Of a stretch of DNA of 64,000 nucleotides, positions 1 to 9,780 are shown piece after piece. Source of the stretch: Epichloe hybrida (taxonomy: Eukaryota; Ascomycota; Sordariomycetes; Hypocreales; Clavicipitaceae); assembly GCA_019022495.1 (NCBI GenBank), contig JAFEKR010000012.1, forward strand, positions 434,001 through 498,000. The letters are read 5' to 3'. A program made the position numbers and the translations under genes. Positions within the stretch are counted from its first letter, which is position 1. The number at the start of each line of letters is the position of its first letter. The notes under the pieces were generated by a model. The model did not search any database. It worked only from the letters and a program-made list of their open reading frames with translations, and was not told where the DNA came from.

Positions 1-31
1 GTTCGGCATCCGTCTTCACTAAATAACCAGC

Positions 32-1234
32 TTACATCTTCTCGTTGGGTCCGGCAATCAAGATCTTGATGACTTGGCCCTCCTTCACCTTCTTAAACGC
101 CTCCTCTGCCTTGTCAAAGGGCACCACCGTCGTGACCAGCTTCTTGACGTCGATTTTGCCGCCGGCCACCAGGTCAATGGCCAGCTCATAGTCGCCGGGC
201 CCGTAGCGGAATGATCCCTTGGCCGTGACCTCCTTGAGACACAGTGACATGATGGGGAAGGTGATGTCGCTTTTGCCCATGCCGCCCTGGACGTAGGTAC
301 CTCCCACGCGGACCGTGTGCAGACTCGTCTGGATGGAGGGTTCCGCGCCGCTGGCGTCGATGACGACGTCGGCGCCCCCGGGCAAGCCAATCTGCTCCTT
401 GATGGCCCTCGCGTTGTCCTCTGGCGCAACTCTCTGCGAGAGATGGGTGTGCGTCGAGGCGAAGCCCTTTGCGAAGTCGAGCTTGGACTGGACAATGTCC
501 ACGCTGACGACCTTGGAGGCGCCGTAGGCCTTGGCCACGGCTGCGCAGAGCAGGCCGACTGGGCCGGCGCCCATGACGACGACAGACTGCCCCGGCTGGA
601 CCGACGCTTGCTTGACGATGTGGACGGCGACGGCCAGGGGCTCGATGAGGGCGCCCTCTTGGAGAGACACCGACTCCGGGAGCTTGTAGCAGAAGTCGGC
701 GGGGGATGCCCACAGCCCGGTCAAGGTGCCGTCGTGAGGGGGCGTGGCGGCAAAGATCATCTTGTCGCAGAGGTTGTACCTGCCCGCGCGGCATTCGGCG
801 CATCGTCGACAGCCGTAGCCGGGCTCGATGGCGACGCGGTCGCCGGGCTTGAGATGGCTCACTTGGTCACCGGCTTCGACGACGGTGCCTGCGGATTCGT
901 GGCCCAGGACCATGGGGTCCTCGACGACAAAGTGCCCGATGGCTCCGTGGTGCCAGTAGTGCACGTCTGAGCCGCAGATGCCCGTGTAGTTGACGGCCAC
1001 GATGACATGATGCGGCGATTGGAGCGTTGGCTTGGGCCGTTCCTGGTAGGTGACGTCGTAGGGCTTGTTGAGGATGAAGGAGAGGTTCTGGGGCGATGAG
1101 GGTCAATGTCCCGTTTCATAGTCCGTACGTGGAATCAAATCAAATCAAATCAACTGAACTGGGAGAGGAAGAGCAGAAGAGAGGGAAAGTGGTCTTACGC
1201 TAATCTCGTCTCGGTTGAGGGTTTGAGTCGCCAT
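32..1234 (-). CDS. xdhA: D-xylulose reductase (xylitol dehydrogenase)
   Basis: NAD-dependent, zinc-containing medium-chain dehydrogenase that oxidises xylitol to D-xylulose in the fungal pentose pathway; cytosolic. Two exons read on the minus strand: 1199..1234 (12 codons) and 32..1087, joined by a 111-nt intron in phase 0, giving 363 aa, the usual length of the family. The catalytic zinc ligand Cys50 lies in [10 protein letters not shown] and His75/Glu76 in LGHESAG. Four structural-zinc cysteines sit near residues 105, 108, 111 and 119. The NAD-binding GAGPVG glycine motif follows in the middle of the protein. The ending [12 protein letters not shown] is typical of xylitol dehydrogenases. 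L-arabinitol 4-dehydrogenase and sorbitol dehydrogenase are close relatives, but the N-terminus ([11 protein letters not shown]) fits xylitol dehydrogenase best. The start at 1234 restores a full-length N-terminus that the second exon alone lacks. Confidence 0.93.
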
Positions 1235-1838
1235 TTTGGAAACGTTGCTGGAACGGTGATTTCAGAGTCCGTCAGTTCCGGGGGATGCTCGATGCTCGAT
1301 GCTCGAACCTGAGATGACGTGCGGGGTACGGAACTACGAGGGGCCAAATATCCAGAGATAATCCAGATGGGGTATCGTCGAAGATTTGGCCCTTTTTTTT
1401 TTTTTTTTTTTTTCTCTTGGCGCAACCACCACACACACACGATGGACACCACATGAGCACCGCCATCACGCGACATGATCCCACGCCACGACGCAAAGTG
1501 CCGTTTCCATGGACCTCCATCAACGTTTTACCCCATGTCGTCACATTCACCCACTGCGGTCACCCACTGCGGCAGAAACCGATTCTTACTTCATCCTTTA
1601 ACGTCTAGTACCACATTTATCCGTTCATTCGCAGATGAACACGAGTGTTGCATCCCACGCCCAGCCCAAGAAACAATAAGCACATTTCACAGCACGCATC
1701 AATTCGCTCCATGACGCAAAATGACCATGGCTCATAATGGCAAATCAAAAACTCATAGCGTCATCATTCGTAGGACTGGATAGAGGGGGGTCATCATGGA
1801 GAGCTACAGTCACCGGTTCAGGTCCGTCCTTCTCTCCT
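1235..1838. other. Intergenic region upstream of xdhA
   Basis: No gene is visible. It holds three copies of a GATGCTC unit near 1285-1308, a CCGGGG element near 1277 that would fit a CreA-type carbon-repression site (SYGGRG; inference only), and a run of about 24 T near 1390-1413. No clear XlnR site (GGCTAA) was seen. Confidence 0.5.
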
Positions 1839-2257
1839 TCACCCTCGCGTATAGTACTGCTCCTGCGCGCTGATCGAGTGTCTCCTCCACTTGCTATCCT
1901 GGGGGTACTTGTGCTCGATGACAGGCGGGCCAAGATAGCGGCCTAGCACTGATGGCGGAGAGTGTGCTGCGTCGCGGACGTCTTGGCTTGCACATTGGGC
2001 GCCGTCACTAACTCTCGTGGCTTCATCAGCATTGGGGTTTTTTCCCTTTCGCAACAAGCTCGTCTTGAGTCGGCCCCCCCCCCCCCCACATACCTTGACG
2101 GGGTAGTCCATCCCTTGAAGTGCACGCGAGGCTGTGTTCTGGTCTCCTCGGGACCGGAGACGGTGTTGGACCGTGACTCGGGGCGGGCAAGGGGGATTTC
2201 GGGGCGAGAATCGCTGCCAAAGGACTTTTTGATCCTTCCCATCAAGTCGGTCGTCAT
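1839..2257 (-). CDS. Small hypothetical protein, 110 aa
   Basis: Not recognised as a named family. Two exons are proposed on the minus strand: 2094..2257 (starting MTTDLMGRIKKSFG) and 1839..2007, joined in phase 2 across an 86-nt intron with donor GTATGTGG and acceptor GTTAG; a CTGAT branch-like site lies near the acceptor. The joined 110-aa protein is basic and polar. The first exon ends QPRVHFKGWTTPS and the second contains LGRYLGPPVIEHKYP and SKWRRHSISAQEQYY, both looking like real protein rather than chance translation. No signal peptide or membrane segment. A 14-nt C run (2074-2087, G on the coding strand) lies just inside the intron after the donor. A second acceptor in the same phase (GCAAG, about 20 nt further on) is possible. 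The model rests on phase agreement and protein-like composition only. Confidence 0.45.
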
Positions 2258-3483
2258 GTTTCGTATGGAACGGGTATGGAATTCGCGATGGATGCGAGTG
2301 CTTGACAGAGTAGAACTTGGTATTTCAGAGCGAGTTATCTGTAAACTGGGATTCTCTCCAAAAACACGTTCTGATGTCGCCCAGACACAGCGAGGCATGC
2401 CGCCCCTTAAGTACGCAGACAAGGCTGCCCAAAAAAAAAAACCCCCCTTCAGAAAGAAAGGAAGCCATGTGTCTGCTTCCTGTTCGGAAACTCCCCGAAC
2501 TGCGTTGCCCATTTGTCCCGAGTAGAAACACCTCTTGCCTCTCTCTGGTGGTGCAGGCCGGCGGCGTGAGGCAGTGCACGGTGAACCAGACGACAAGTGT
2601 AGACCCGAAGTAATCCTACGTGGGAGTTGTTTCTGGGAATGACGTCGCGCATGCGGGAAACTGCCATGACATGCCAACCGGCCGCCTCATGTGGTGCATG
2701 CTGCGCATGTTCATGATCATTCAGTCTCTTGGCCAAGAGAAATTGGGCTCGGGGTGCATCCGGGCAACGACGGCGCAGCCACGTCGCAATGCCGCATCCT
2801 TCATCCACCCACAATGCACACAACATTCTCCGTCCCATGCTCGGAAAACCACCAAAATCCCCATTCGTCGTCCGCCAGCCTTCGTCCCGGCCACTGCAGA
2901 TCTTGCATCAGGATTTCAGCTCATCGGCCGGGCTGCTTTATGCCGTTGAAGGGGGGGGGGGGGGGCGACCCTGGCAGATAGAACCCTGGCTTTGTCACAG
3001 AAATTGCCGTGTCTTCGCCAGGGAGCAAGTTGATTTTGCAGCCGCTCCGCTCAAACGGACAGATCCAATCATCACAAACCCAATAACAGCTGCGAGCCAT
3101 CGAACCCGGCAGTGGGCGTGCTTGGGACAGCCTCTCCACGAAAACCGCACCGTCGGAACAAAATCATCTCCCGAGTTCCAGATACGCCACCACGGCTCAC
3201 ACCTACCAGCCCGATACCGATGGCAAGCAGATGCACGCATACTACGGACGGTCGCTCAGTGTCAAAAGAGATGAATGGGCGAAGTGGGAACGAACTCATG
3301 ACGACGTGCATGTCACCTTGTCTTACTCCGTGCACGGCCTTTTGACCTCACTGCTTCAAATCAAGAGCCGCAGAACTGTCCAGGACGTACATATAACAAA
3401 CGCCCATTCGACAACATGACTTTTTGATAATACAAAAAAAAACAATTCTCGAACGAGGTATGGGAAGATGTTGCCAAAAAATT
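2258..3483. other. Intergenic region, no gene recognised
   Basis: Short ORFs occur on both strands but none has recognisable domains, plausible splicing or protein-like composition. It contains homopolymer tracts (an A run near 2431 and a G run of about 14 near 2949). Confidence 0.4.
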
Positions 3484-3599
3484 TGACACCTGAGGGATTC
3501 GAACCCTCGCCTATTACTAGACCGCGAAAAGGGACCACCAAGGCGAACCGCAGTGGGAGATCCTGAACACGGCGCCTTAGACCACTCGGCCAAAGTGCC
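3484..3599 (-). tRNA. tRNA-Leu(CAG) with a 34-nt intron
   Basis: On the minus strand a full class II cloverleaf can be drawn. The acceptor stem is GGCACTT/AGGTGTC with discriminator A. The D arm is GCC...GGC, and the anticodon stem CCGTG/CGCGG encloses CAG. The long variable arm TCTAGTAATAGGC is followed by a T arm GAGGG-TTCGAAT-CCCTC. The anticodon loop is interrupted after position 37 by a 34-nt intron (3528..3561 on the + strand). The mature tRNA would be 82 nt. The long variable arm and the CAG anticodon both indicate leucine. Confidence 0.93.
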
Positions 3600-4473
3600 T
3601 TGGATGAACTTTCTCGCAGTCTAACTTCTCCAAGATCTGATCTCGCCTTGAGTTTAGGAGAAACCTTCATTGAGAAACAAGGTTAGGAGCAGAATGTGGA
3701 GAGAAGAAAAGTCAAGAAGTGGTGCTGTAGTTTGGCTGGGGTTTTCCTATTTTGATAATTAATTGGAGTGGACTCGCCCCTGGTTAGTCAGTCAGTTGTA
3801 TTCATTACGCCGGAAACCAAAGGGTTACATGGCGCTATCGGAGCTTTAACTGCCGAGGTCGATACGGGACTTCAGAGGGGGAAATATCTTGTTTGCCTCT
3901 TTGGGGTTTAGGGAAGTGCTGGATATGGTTAGGGTCTCCGCGGGCAATGTCGGTTGCCGATGGGCCCGCAAACTTGGGTACTTGGACTCCCGGAGCCACG
4001 TATTCCACGAGCATTTTCTTCGAGAAAAGGTGTAAACCAACTCCATCTCGACTCCCCGATCCGATCAAACGTGGCTGCAACATCGCCAAGGGGGATTTCA
4101 ACACGCCGCTCTCGGTACAGGATTCAGGTGGTTCCAGGACATGAACAGTGATAGGTATCATAGCAGATGTTTTTCAATTATCGTGATGTACATACATCTC
4201 GTGATAAATACCAACTCCTAACTAACCGGGTATAAACCCCTAATTCCAACGCCAAACAAAGCCTTCGAAGTCAACAAGTCGTCAGAGAATGAGCAGCAAC
4301 AGACAGACCACTTCGATGGAATCAAAAGACAAAGGAGCTGTGTGGTGATAATGTCGTTAATGAAAGTCCATAAAGGGGTTTCCTTCCTATTACACGGATT
4401 AAGTATATTAAGTTGCCTTTTACAGTTTCGTACTGCGAATTCGTAAGATGTAAAAGAAAAGTAATAATGTTTT
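3600..4473. other. Intergenic, downstream of the 853-aa gene
   Basis: AT-richer stretch between tRNA-Leu and the stop codon of the next minus-strand gene, presumably including that gene's 3' UTR. A 108-codon minus-strand ORF (3835..4161) is present but shows no recognisable feature. Confidence 0.4.
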
Positions 4474-7174
4474 TCAATACAGTCGCTCTTGGATATATAC
4501 CATGGTGGATAATGCTGCACAACAGCGGACGCTCATCTCATGCTTGCACCATGAACATCGCACAGTCATGGATAAAGCGCCGACAAACCCATACTTGTCA
4601 GCGGAGCTGAGCGCCCCTTCAGGGTTGGACATGGCCTGATACAAGTTGCGAGGCATGTCGTGGTAGTACTTGCAGGAGCAGCATTCCACAAAGGTCTTGG
4701 CGATAGGATCTCCATCTGTGGTCGCAAGGCGAGGTGTAGGCTTGTGACAGAGAGGACGACCGACTGTGTCATGAACTGCCGGTGCAGGCTTGAGGTTGTC
4801 GTTACCGTGGGAGTCCTGATCTGGAAGAACAAACGAGGCTGGAGGGCCGAAACGCTGCTTGTACACGCTGGTTGGGGCAGTAGCCGGTGGCTGTGTACGG
4901 GCTTCTTCAAGGTAAGAGCCAGGCGAATAACCATTTTGCGACGGCTCCAAGGCCTTGTTCCTGGAGCGAAGGTTTAGAGGCCGCTCTCTGGCAGATGGCT
5001 CGAAGCTTGTATCTGTGGTCAAGCTGGAATAGGAATTGCGTCGTCGGCAGAGATTAGATCTCTGTACTGGAATTCCGTTGAAAACGGCGAGGACTTTCTC
5101 GGCTGCGGCTTGAATGGGGTCTACGCCTTCATCTTCGGAGTTGTCTGCGCTTTGAAGCGGATAGGTTGTGCTAAGCGGAGCCCCCAATACATTGGGGTCC
5201 GAGGTAGCTGCCTCGTCTTTGCTGTTCAAAGGCATTCCTCGCTCTGACCCTGGCCGTGAAGTTGCGGGTGTGCTGACTGACGACACGGAGTGGAAGTCCT
5301 CAGAGCAGGAATCCTCCGAGGAGCTATTTGGCAAATGTCCATTGTGACCAAGCAAGGGCAGATACGGTGACATCTGGCCTGACGAAGAAGTTGCTTTTTC
5401 GTTCCGATCATCCTTGGGTTGCGTGGCCACAGGCTTCGCGGTATTCTTGAGGAGAGGGAAAGACCGCTGAGAAAACGACTGCTCATCGTTTGCAGACAAT
5501 TTGGCACCGATTGTTTGATGATGAAGAGTCAGTGGCGGCACTGGCGGTATTGCCTCATCCAAACCCAATCCCGAGAGTCGCTTTGAGCTTCGTCGAGGAG
5601 GTTCTGGAGGAGGAGGCGAAGAAGGAGCCGTCTTGTATCCGGTCGTGGCAGATGAGTTGGACAATACAGACTCATTATTACTGTGATACTGTGGGCGTCT
5701 ATTCTCAGGCTGCTTTTTCGGCTCAGTCTGGGCCGATGGGGGCGAGGGAGTTGAAGGACTCGCAGCAAATGCAATGTGCACTGGTTTTGAAGACGAAGGG
5801 CTTGGTGATTCGGGTTGCTCTCTGAGTTCCTTGACTACTCGTGGCAGGTTGCTCTGTTGCTTGCGTCCATTCAAGTCATCTCCGCTGAGCTGTGATTCTT
5901 CATCATGGCCAGCACGCGATTGCGGCCGCCCCGAACCCGCTTGGGGATCGACTTTGGTACGCCACTTGCCAATCGTGCTGATTTCAGGAATATGAGGCGC
6001 GGAAGGTGAGACAAGAGGTGCTGTGTTTTGATGATGGTTGTTTCCTCTAGTGATTGGCGGATATCGACGTTGATCTGTTTCACTGGCGCTTACTGGCCTT
6101 GATGGAGGTGGCGGTGGCTTCAGGGGCGTATTCGATTTAGGCTCCTGGTTGCCTTTGCGAAGAGCGGGATGTATATCTGATTCATCTCCCACAGCATGGC
6201 TATCCAAGTTCTGTTGCTGAGCCGTCTGGCGTTGAAGCTCCAGCTTGATGCCGCCAATGAATCCTGAATCGTTTCCCTGGTCTGCATACGAGCGTCGGAA
6301 CTCAAAGGGGGCCCTGAGCATGGAGACAAATGAACCCGATCGACTGCGAGCCTTTCGAGCGGGCTTGTTTTCTTTGTTCAGACCGCCCACGGCCGCTGTA
6401 GATTCGGCTCTTTCACGCCCACGTCCTCGGCCCGCATCTGCCTCTGCCAAAGCCTGCTGAAGTGATCTCGGGGAGCTAGGGGGCGGCGGTTTTTTGGAGA
6501 GTCTCTTGATGCCATCCCTTTTTGACTCTTCCCGCTCCTTCTTCTCCATCTTCTTCTCATTCTTGCGCCGTTCATATGCCTCCCAGCTTGGAGACTGGCA
6601 ATGCGCAACTTCCCTGGGGGGGAATTCAAACGCAACAACCTTTTTGTATTTCTCATTTGGTGTTGCTGTCGCTGAATGAGGCCTATTCTGGGTGAGGAGT
6701 TGTCGCCCACTGTCCATTAGGAAGTCTGATCTGCTCATTGTGTAAGACGTGTCGGTATTCATCATGAGAGGAGGAAGTTGGGGAGGAAGAGAGGTATAGC
6801 GGCGATGGTCACGACTGCTTTGGTTGGAATTTTGAGCACCCTCTGCTCGACGGGTGTGAATGCTTGTGCGGTCTGGGGAAGCCTGATGGTTTGTGCCGAA
6901 TGCGGAAGTCGTTTGACGCTTTGAGTTTGGCTGGCTCGTCTGGGGATGGAGTCGCTCAAACTGTCAATGGGACAGGAACGCAAATCAGTAAGTTTTTTTT
7001 TTTTTTTTTATCTCGGAGAAGTTGAGCGAGTCCACCAGCGCAGCTGACATGCCAAGAATGAAAGAAGAGAAGAACGCAAACTGGGGACGGGGCCCATACC
7101 ATATACTGTTTTTCTAGATCCAACATCCGTTGCAGGCTGTTGGAGCGACCCGGTCGACTCTTGGTATCGGCCAT
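4474..7174 (-). CDS. Conserved-looking hypothetical protein with a Cys-rich C-terminus, 853 aa
   Basis: Function unknown. Two exons: 7100..7174 encoding 25 residues (MADTKSRPGRSNSLQRMLDL) and 4474..6960, joined in phase 0 over a 139-nt intron. The long exon stays open upstream of its first internal Met, supporting the start at 7174. Most of the protein is disordered: rich in Ser, Pro, Arg and Gln, with poly-Pro stretches (KKPPPPSSPRS, KPPPPPSRPVS) and a charged Lys/Glu helix near the N-terminus (KNEKKMEKKEREES). The last 72 residues are different: ordered, hydrophobic, with Cys clusters CCSCKYYHDMP and RCSWCKHEM followed by RCCAA, suggesting a small zinc-binding fold. No signal peptide. The layout (short conserved N-terminus, long disordered middle, Cys-rich tail) would fit a scaffold or regulatory protein, but that is inference. 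Confidence 0.8.
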
Positions 7175-7441
7175 GATGAATGCTGGCTCGGTGGTTGGGC
7201 TGCCACGGAAGCTGCGGGCAACCAGACGCTGGCGGGTACGTACCGGACAGCTGTCGGGCGGCTGCAAACAGACTGGCTACGCCAAGTGGCTTTTGTGGCT
7301 GCAAAGCATGAATTTTTTTGGCTCTCTGTGCAAGTGGCGGCGCACAGCGCGAGCCTCAAGATGCATTTACTCGCAAAGTTTCTCTTTTCCGAATGGCTGG
7401 CCAGCGACAGTAGTTGCCCTTCTGTGTATGTCGCCCTCGTC

Positions 7442-7473
7442 GTTTCTGTGTTTCTGTGTTTCTGTGTTTCTGT
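7442..7473. repeat. 8-bp minisatellite, 4 copies of GTTTCTGT
   Basis: Four uninterrupted copies of GTTTCTGT are directly visible upstream of the 853-aa protein gene. Confidence 0.9.
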
Positions 7474-9260
7474 ACGTACGTGCGTACTCCGTACGGCCCG
7501 GTACCGATACGGGACATGCAACCCCGCTGCACAGCGGTGGTTGGTGGTTGGGCCCTCCTCGGTCGAAGGTTCTGGTTCTGGTCCTCTCAAGCCTCAATGG
7601 CAGGATCAACAAGGCAGCAAACTCAATTGCTATCAATCTCGTGGTAGAATGTGCAAAATGTGTCAAATGTGCGAGAAGCAGCAGATTAATCGTCGAGGTC
7701 GGGGAAAAGTGAGATGCTGGGGTTGACAGCTGCAAGGCGATAAGCGAGCGAGCGAGCTACTTGTGCCAAGAACTTGTGCCAAGGTTTCGACGAGCTGTGA
7801 GTTGGTTTGCTGTAGTCCGTAACCACTCAATGAATGTCACAGGAAGCAAAGCAGAGCAAACCAAAAGACTAGTCAGAGAAATTTCAAGAACTCTCGAGCA
7901 GGGAAACCCTCCGCTATATGCTTGCGCCTTGGTAGCCAGCAAAGCAGCGAGCGAGGGGGGGGGGACGCTTCACAGCCCGCGCCCAGCAAATATGTACCAG
8001 GATCTCGAAGTTATCTCGTGCTGTGAACTGGGGCCACGGCACGATCGCAGGATGGTGGATACGAGAAACGCTGGTGGTGTGTGCCGGGGTCCCAAGCCTG
8101 GCACGGGTTGATGTACATGTAACATGTAATCCGTACTGTACATGTACTACTCGGTAACATGCGCGGTAGCAAAGAGCACGGACGAGGCCCTTTGAACATG
8201 CACGATGCAATGAAATTCATGCCAGCCTGCACTCTTTGTCATGCGAGCTTTGATAATCGAGGTGATTGAGGTTCACGGTTGCTAATGTCTCACTCATCAC
8301 TACGGATTACATACATACATATCATCGCCGGCATCGACGAATCCTCACAGCATCAGGTTACCCGTCTCCGTCACTGGCCCCCATCGTCGCCACTGACCTG
8401 AGACGCAGCAGCGGCAGCGGCAGCAGCAGCAACGGGTGGCGTCTACAACGTCGGGGTTTTGGTCTTTCTTTTTTTTTTTTCTTTTTTTTTCTTCCGAGAC
8501 CAGCGACCAGCGGGCGCGGAAAATACATGAAATTGGACCGTCCGAGATTGGTCATCGCAAAGTGCTCGAGCTAGCTCGAAAAGAGTCTCTGCAGCATTAG
8601 CTCGTCCATACGGATTACATAGTTCATAGTTGTTCAACACGAAGCCAGCTCATGCAAGGTTTCACGAACCTGCCCAATTGACGGACGGCAGGTGGCAGGG
8701 GATTCCCGAACATCGGGCCCGGCTGCCCACAAGGGCTGTCTGTGCCCGTAAATAGCAAGCATGGCGCCATTTTCTCGCCAAGCTACGAGTTGATCCATGC
8801 CGTGAACTGCAAATGAAGCACCAAGTTTTACGGACTGCCGAGTATTACGTGTACATGCGGAGTACGGATCACGGATTACACTCGGTCTGGTCAGCTGCCA
8901 GTGCTGCAGCCTGCCACCCTCCACCTTCCCGCCCCGCCCCGCCTCTCATTTTCTCTCCTGGCGAGGGCGGGATTCACGCCGACCAGCCGCCGACTCCCAA
9001 CCTCCAATAATGTGCGAGCCCGCAAAGGCAGAGCTCACAGCATTGTCGCAACCTAGTACGGATTACGGACTACGGACTACTTTTCCGACCAACATCAACA
9101 TCAGAAGTCAATGTCAATGAATCATCGATCATGTACTCCGTACTCCCACATACGCGCAATTCAGCGCCAGCAAGTGCTCACGTCCTTTTGTTTCAGGGTA
9201 GCCAGGGAAGAAGACTTACTACTCGGACAATAGCATCAGTTGAGGCCCCCAGACGGATCA

Positions 9261-9305
9261 TATGAATATCAGCTTTGGGCGCGGTAGCCAAAGCTGATAT
9301 TCATA
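9261..9305. repeat. Perfect 18-bp inverted repeat with 9-nt loop
   Basis: The left arm TATGAATATCAGCTTTGG (9261-9278) is followed by the loop GCGCGGTAG and its exact reverse complement (9288-9305). The flanking bases do not extend the pairing. Confidence 0.95.
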
Positions 9306-9486
9306 AGGTGTGACAAATCATGCAAAGTGCTTATTCAGATCATCCATCTCGATATGAATGGTTTTTTTTTGTTTTTGTTTTTTTTAAATTGACCCGGGAG
9401 TCGGCTGGTATTCGGCTGCGAAGAGGTTGGGGACTAAATCAGTCGTGATGGATGCACGAAATTGAGCTGCATCTTGCTCAGTCAGC

Positions 9487-9600
9487 CAGCTTTGAATATG
9501 CATGTCATCTTGTCATGTTAGTGCCCAAACAAAACTATGCAATCAGCTTTGGATATGCACGTCATCTTGTCATATTAGTGCCCAAACAAAGCTATGCAAC
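9487..9600. repeat. 57-bp tandem repeat, two copies
   Basis: Unit 1 (9487-9543) and unit 2 (9544-9600) begin CAGCTTTG and differ at only a few positions; a third partial unit (CAGCT) follows. The CAGCTTTGAATAT start resembles the arm of the hairpin 180 bp to the left. Confidence 0.9.
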
Positions 9601-9780
9601 CAGCTCAAATGCCGCCCTACCCTCACAACATGTGAACGCCATGATATCCAACAGCAATGCACGCTTCCCGAGCCGATCCCATCGAATTCCAAATGACTCC
9701 AGGGTACCAAGTACTTTCGTATCCTACAGAATGCAAGTGAACCAACCCACTTCACCACCCAAAGATACCCCCCCCCTCAT

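Larger units (their letters stand above)
7175..9780. other. 2.6-kb intergenic region
   Basis: No gene recognised. It contains a GTTTCTGT minisatellite (7442-7473), T-rich runs near 8465-8490 and 9361-9386, two exact TACGGAGTA-type 9-mers (7485, 9134) plus degenerate relatives near 8130, 8856 and 9058, a perfect hairpin at 9261-9305 and a 57-bp tandem repeat at 9487-9600. The last two are listed separately. Confidence 0.5.

Noticed and set aside
1745..1933. Alternative last exon for the 110-aa gene (ending HDDPPLSSPTNDDAMSF)
   Set aside because: Would need a weaker acceptor and loses the better-looking LGRYLGPPVIEHKYP reading; noted as an alternative only.
3835..4161. 108-codon minus-strand ORF next to tRNA-Leu
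   Set aside because: Nothing recognisable; AT-rich 3' UTR-like surroundings.
7130..7726. 198-codon plus-strand ORF overlapping exon 1 of the 853-aa gene
   Set aside because: Antisense to a supported exon, built partly of the GTTTCTGT repeat, and no protein-like features.
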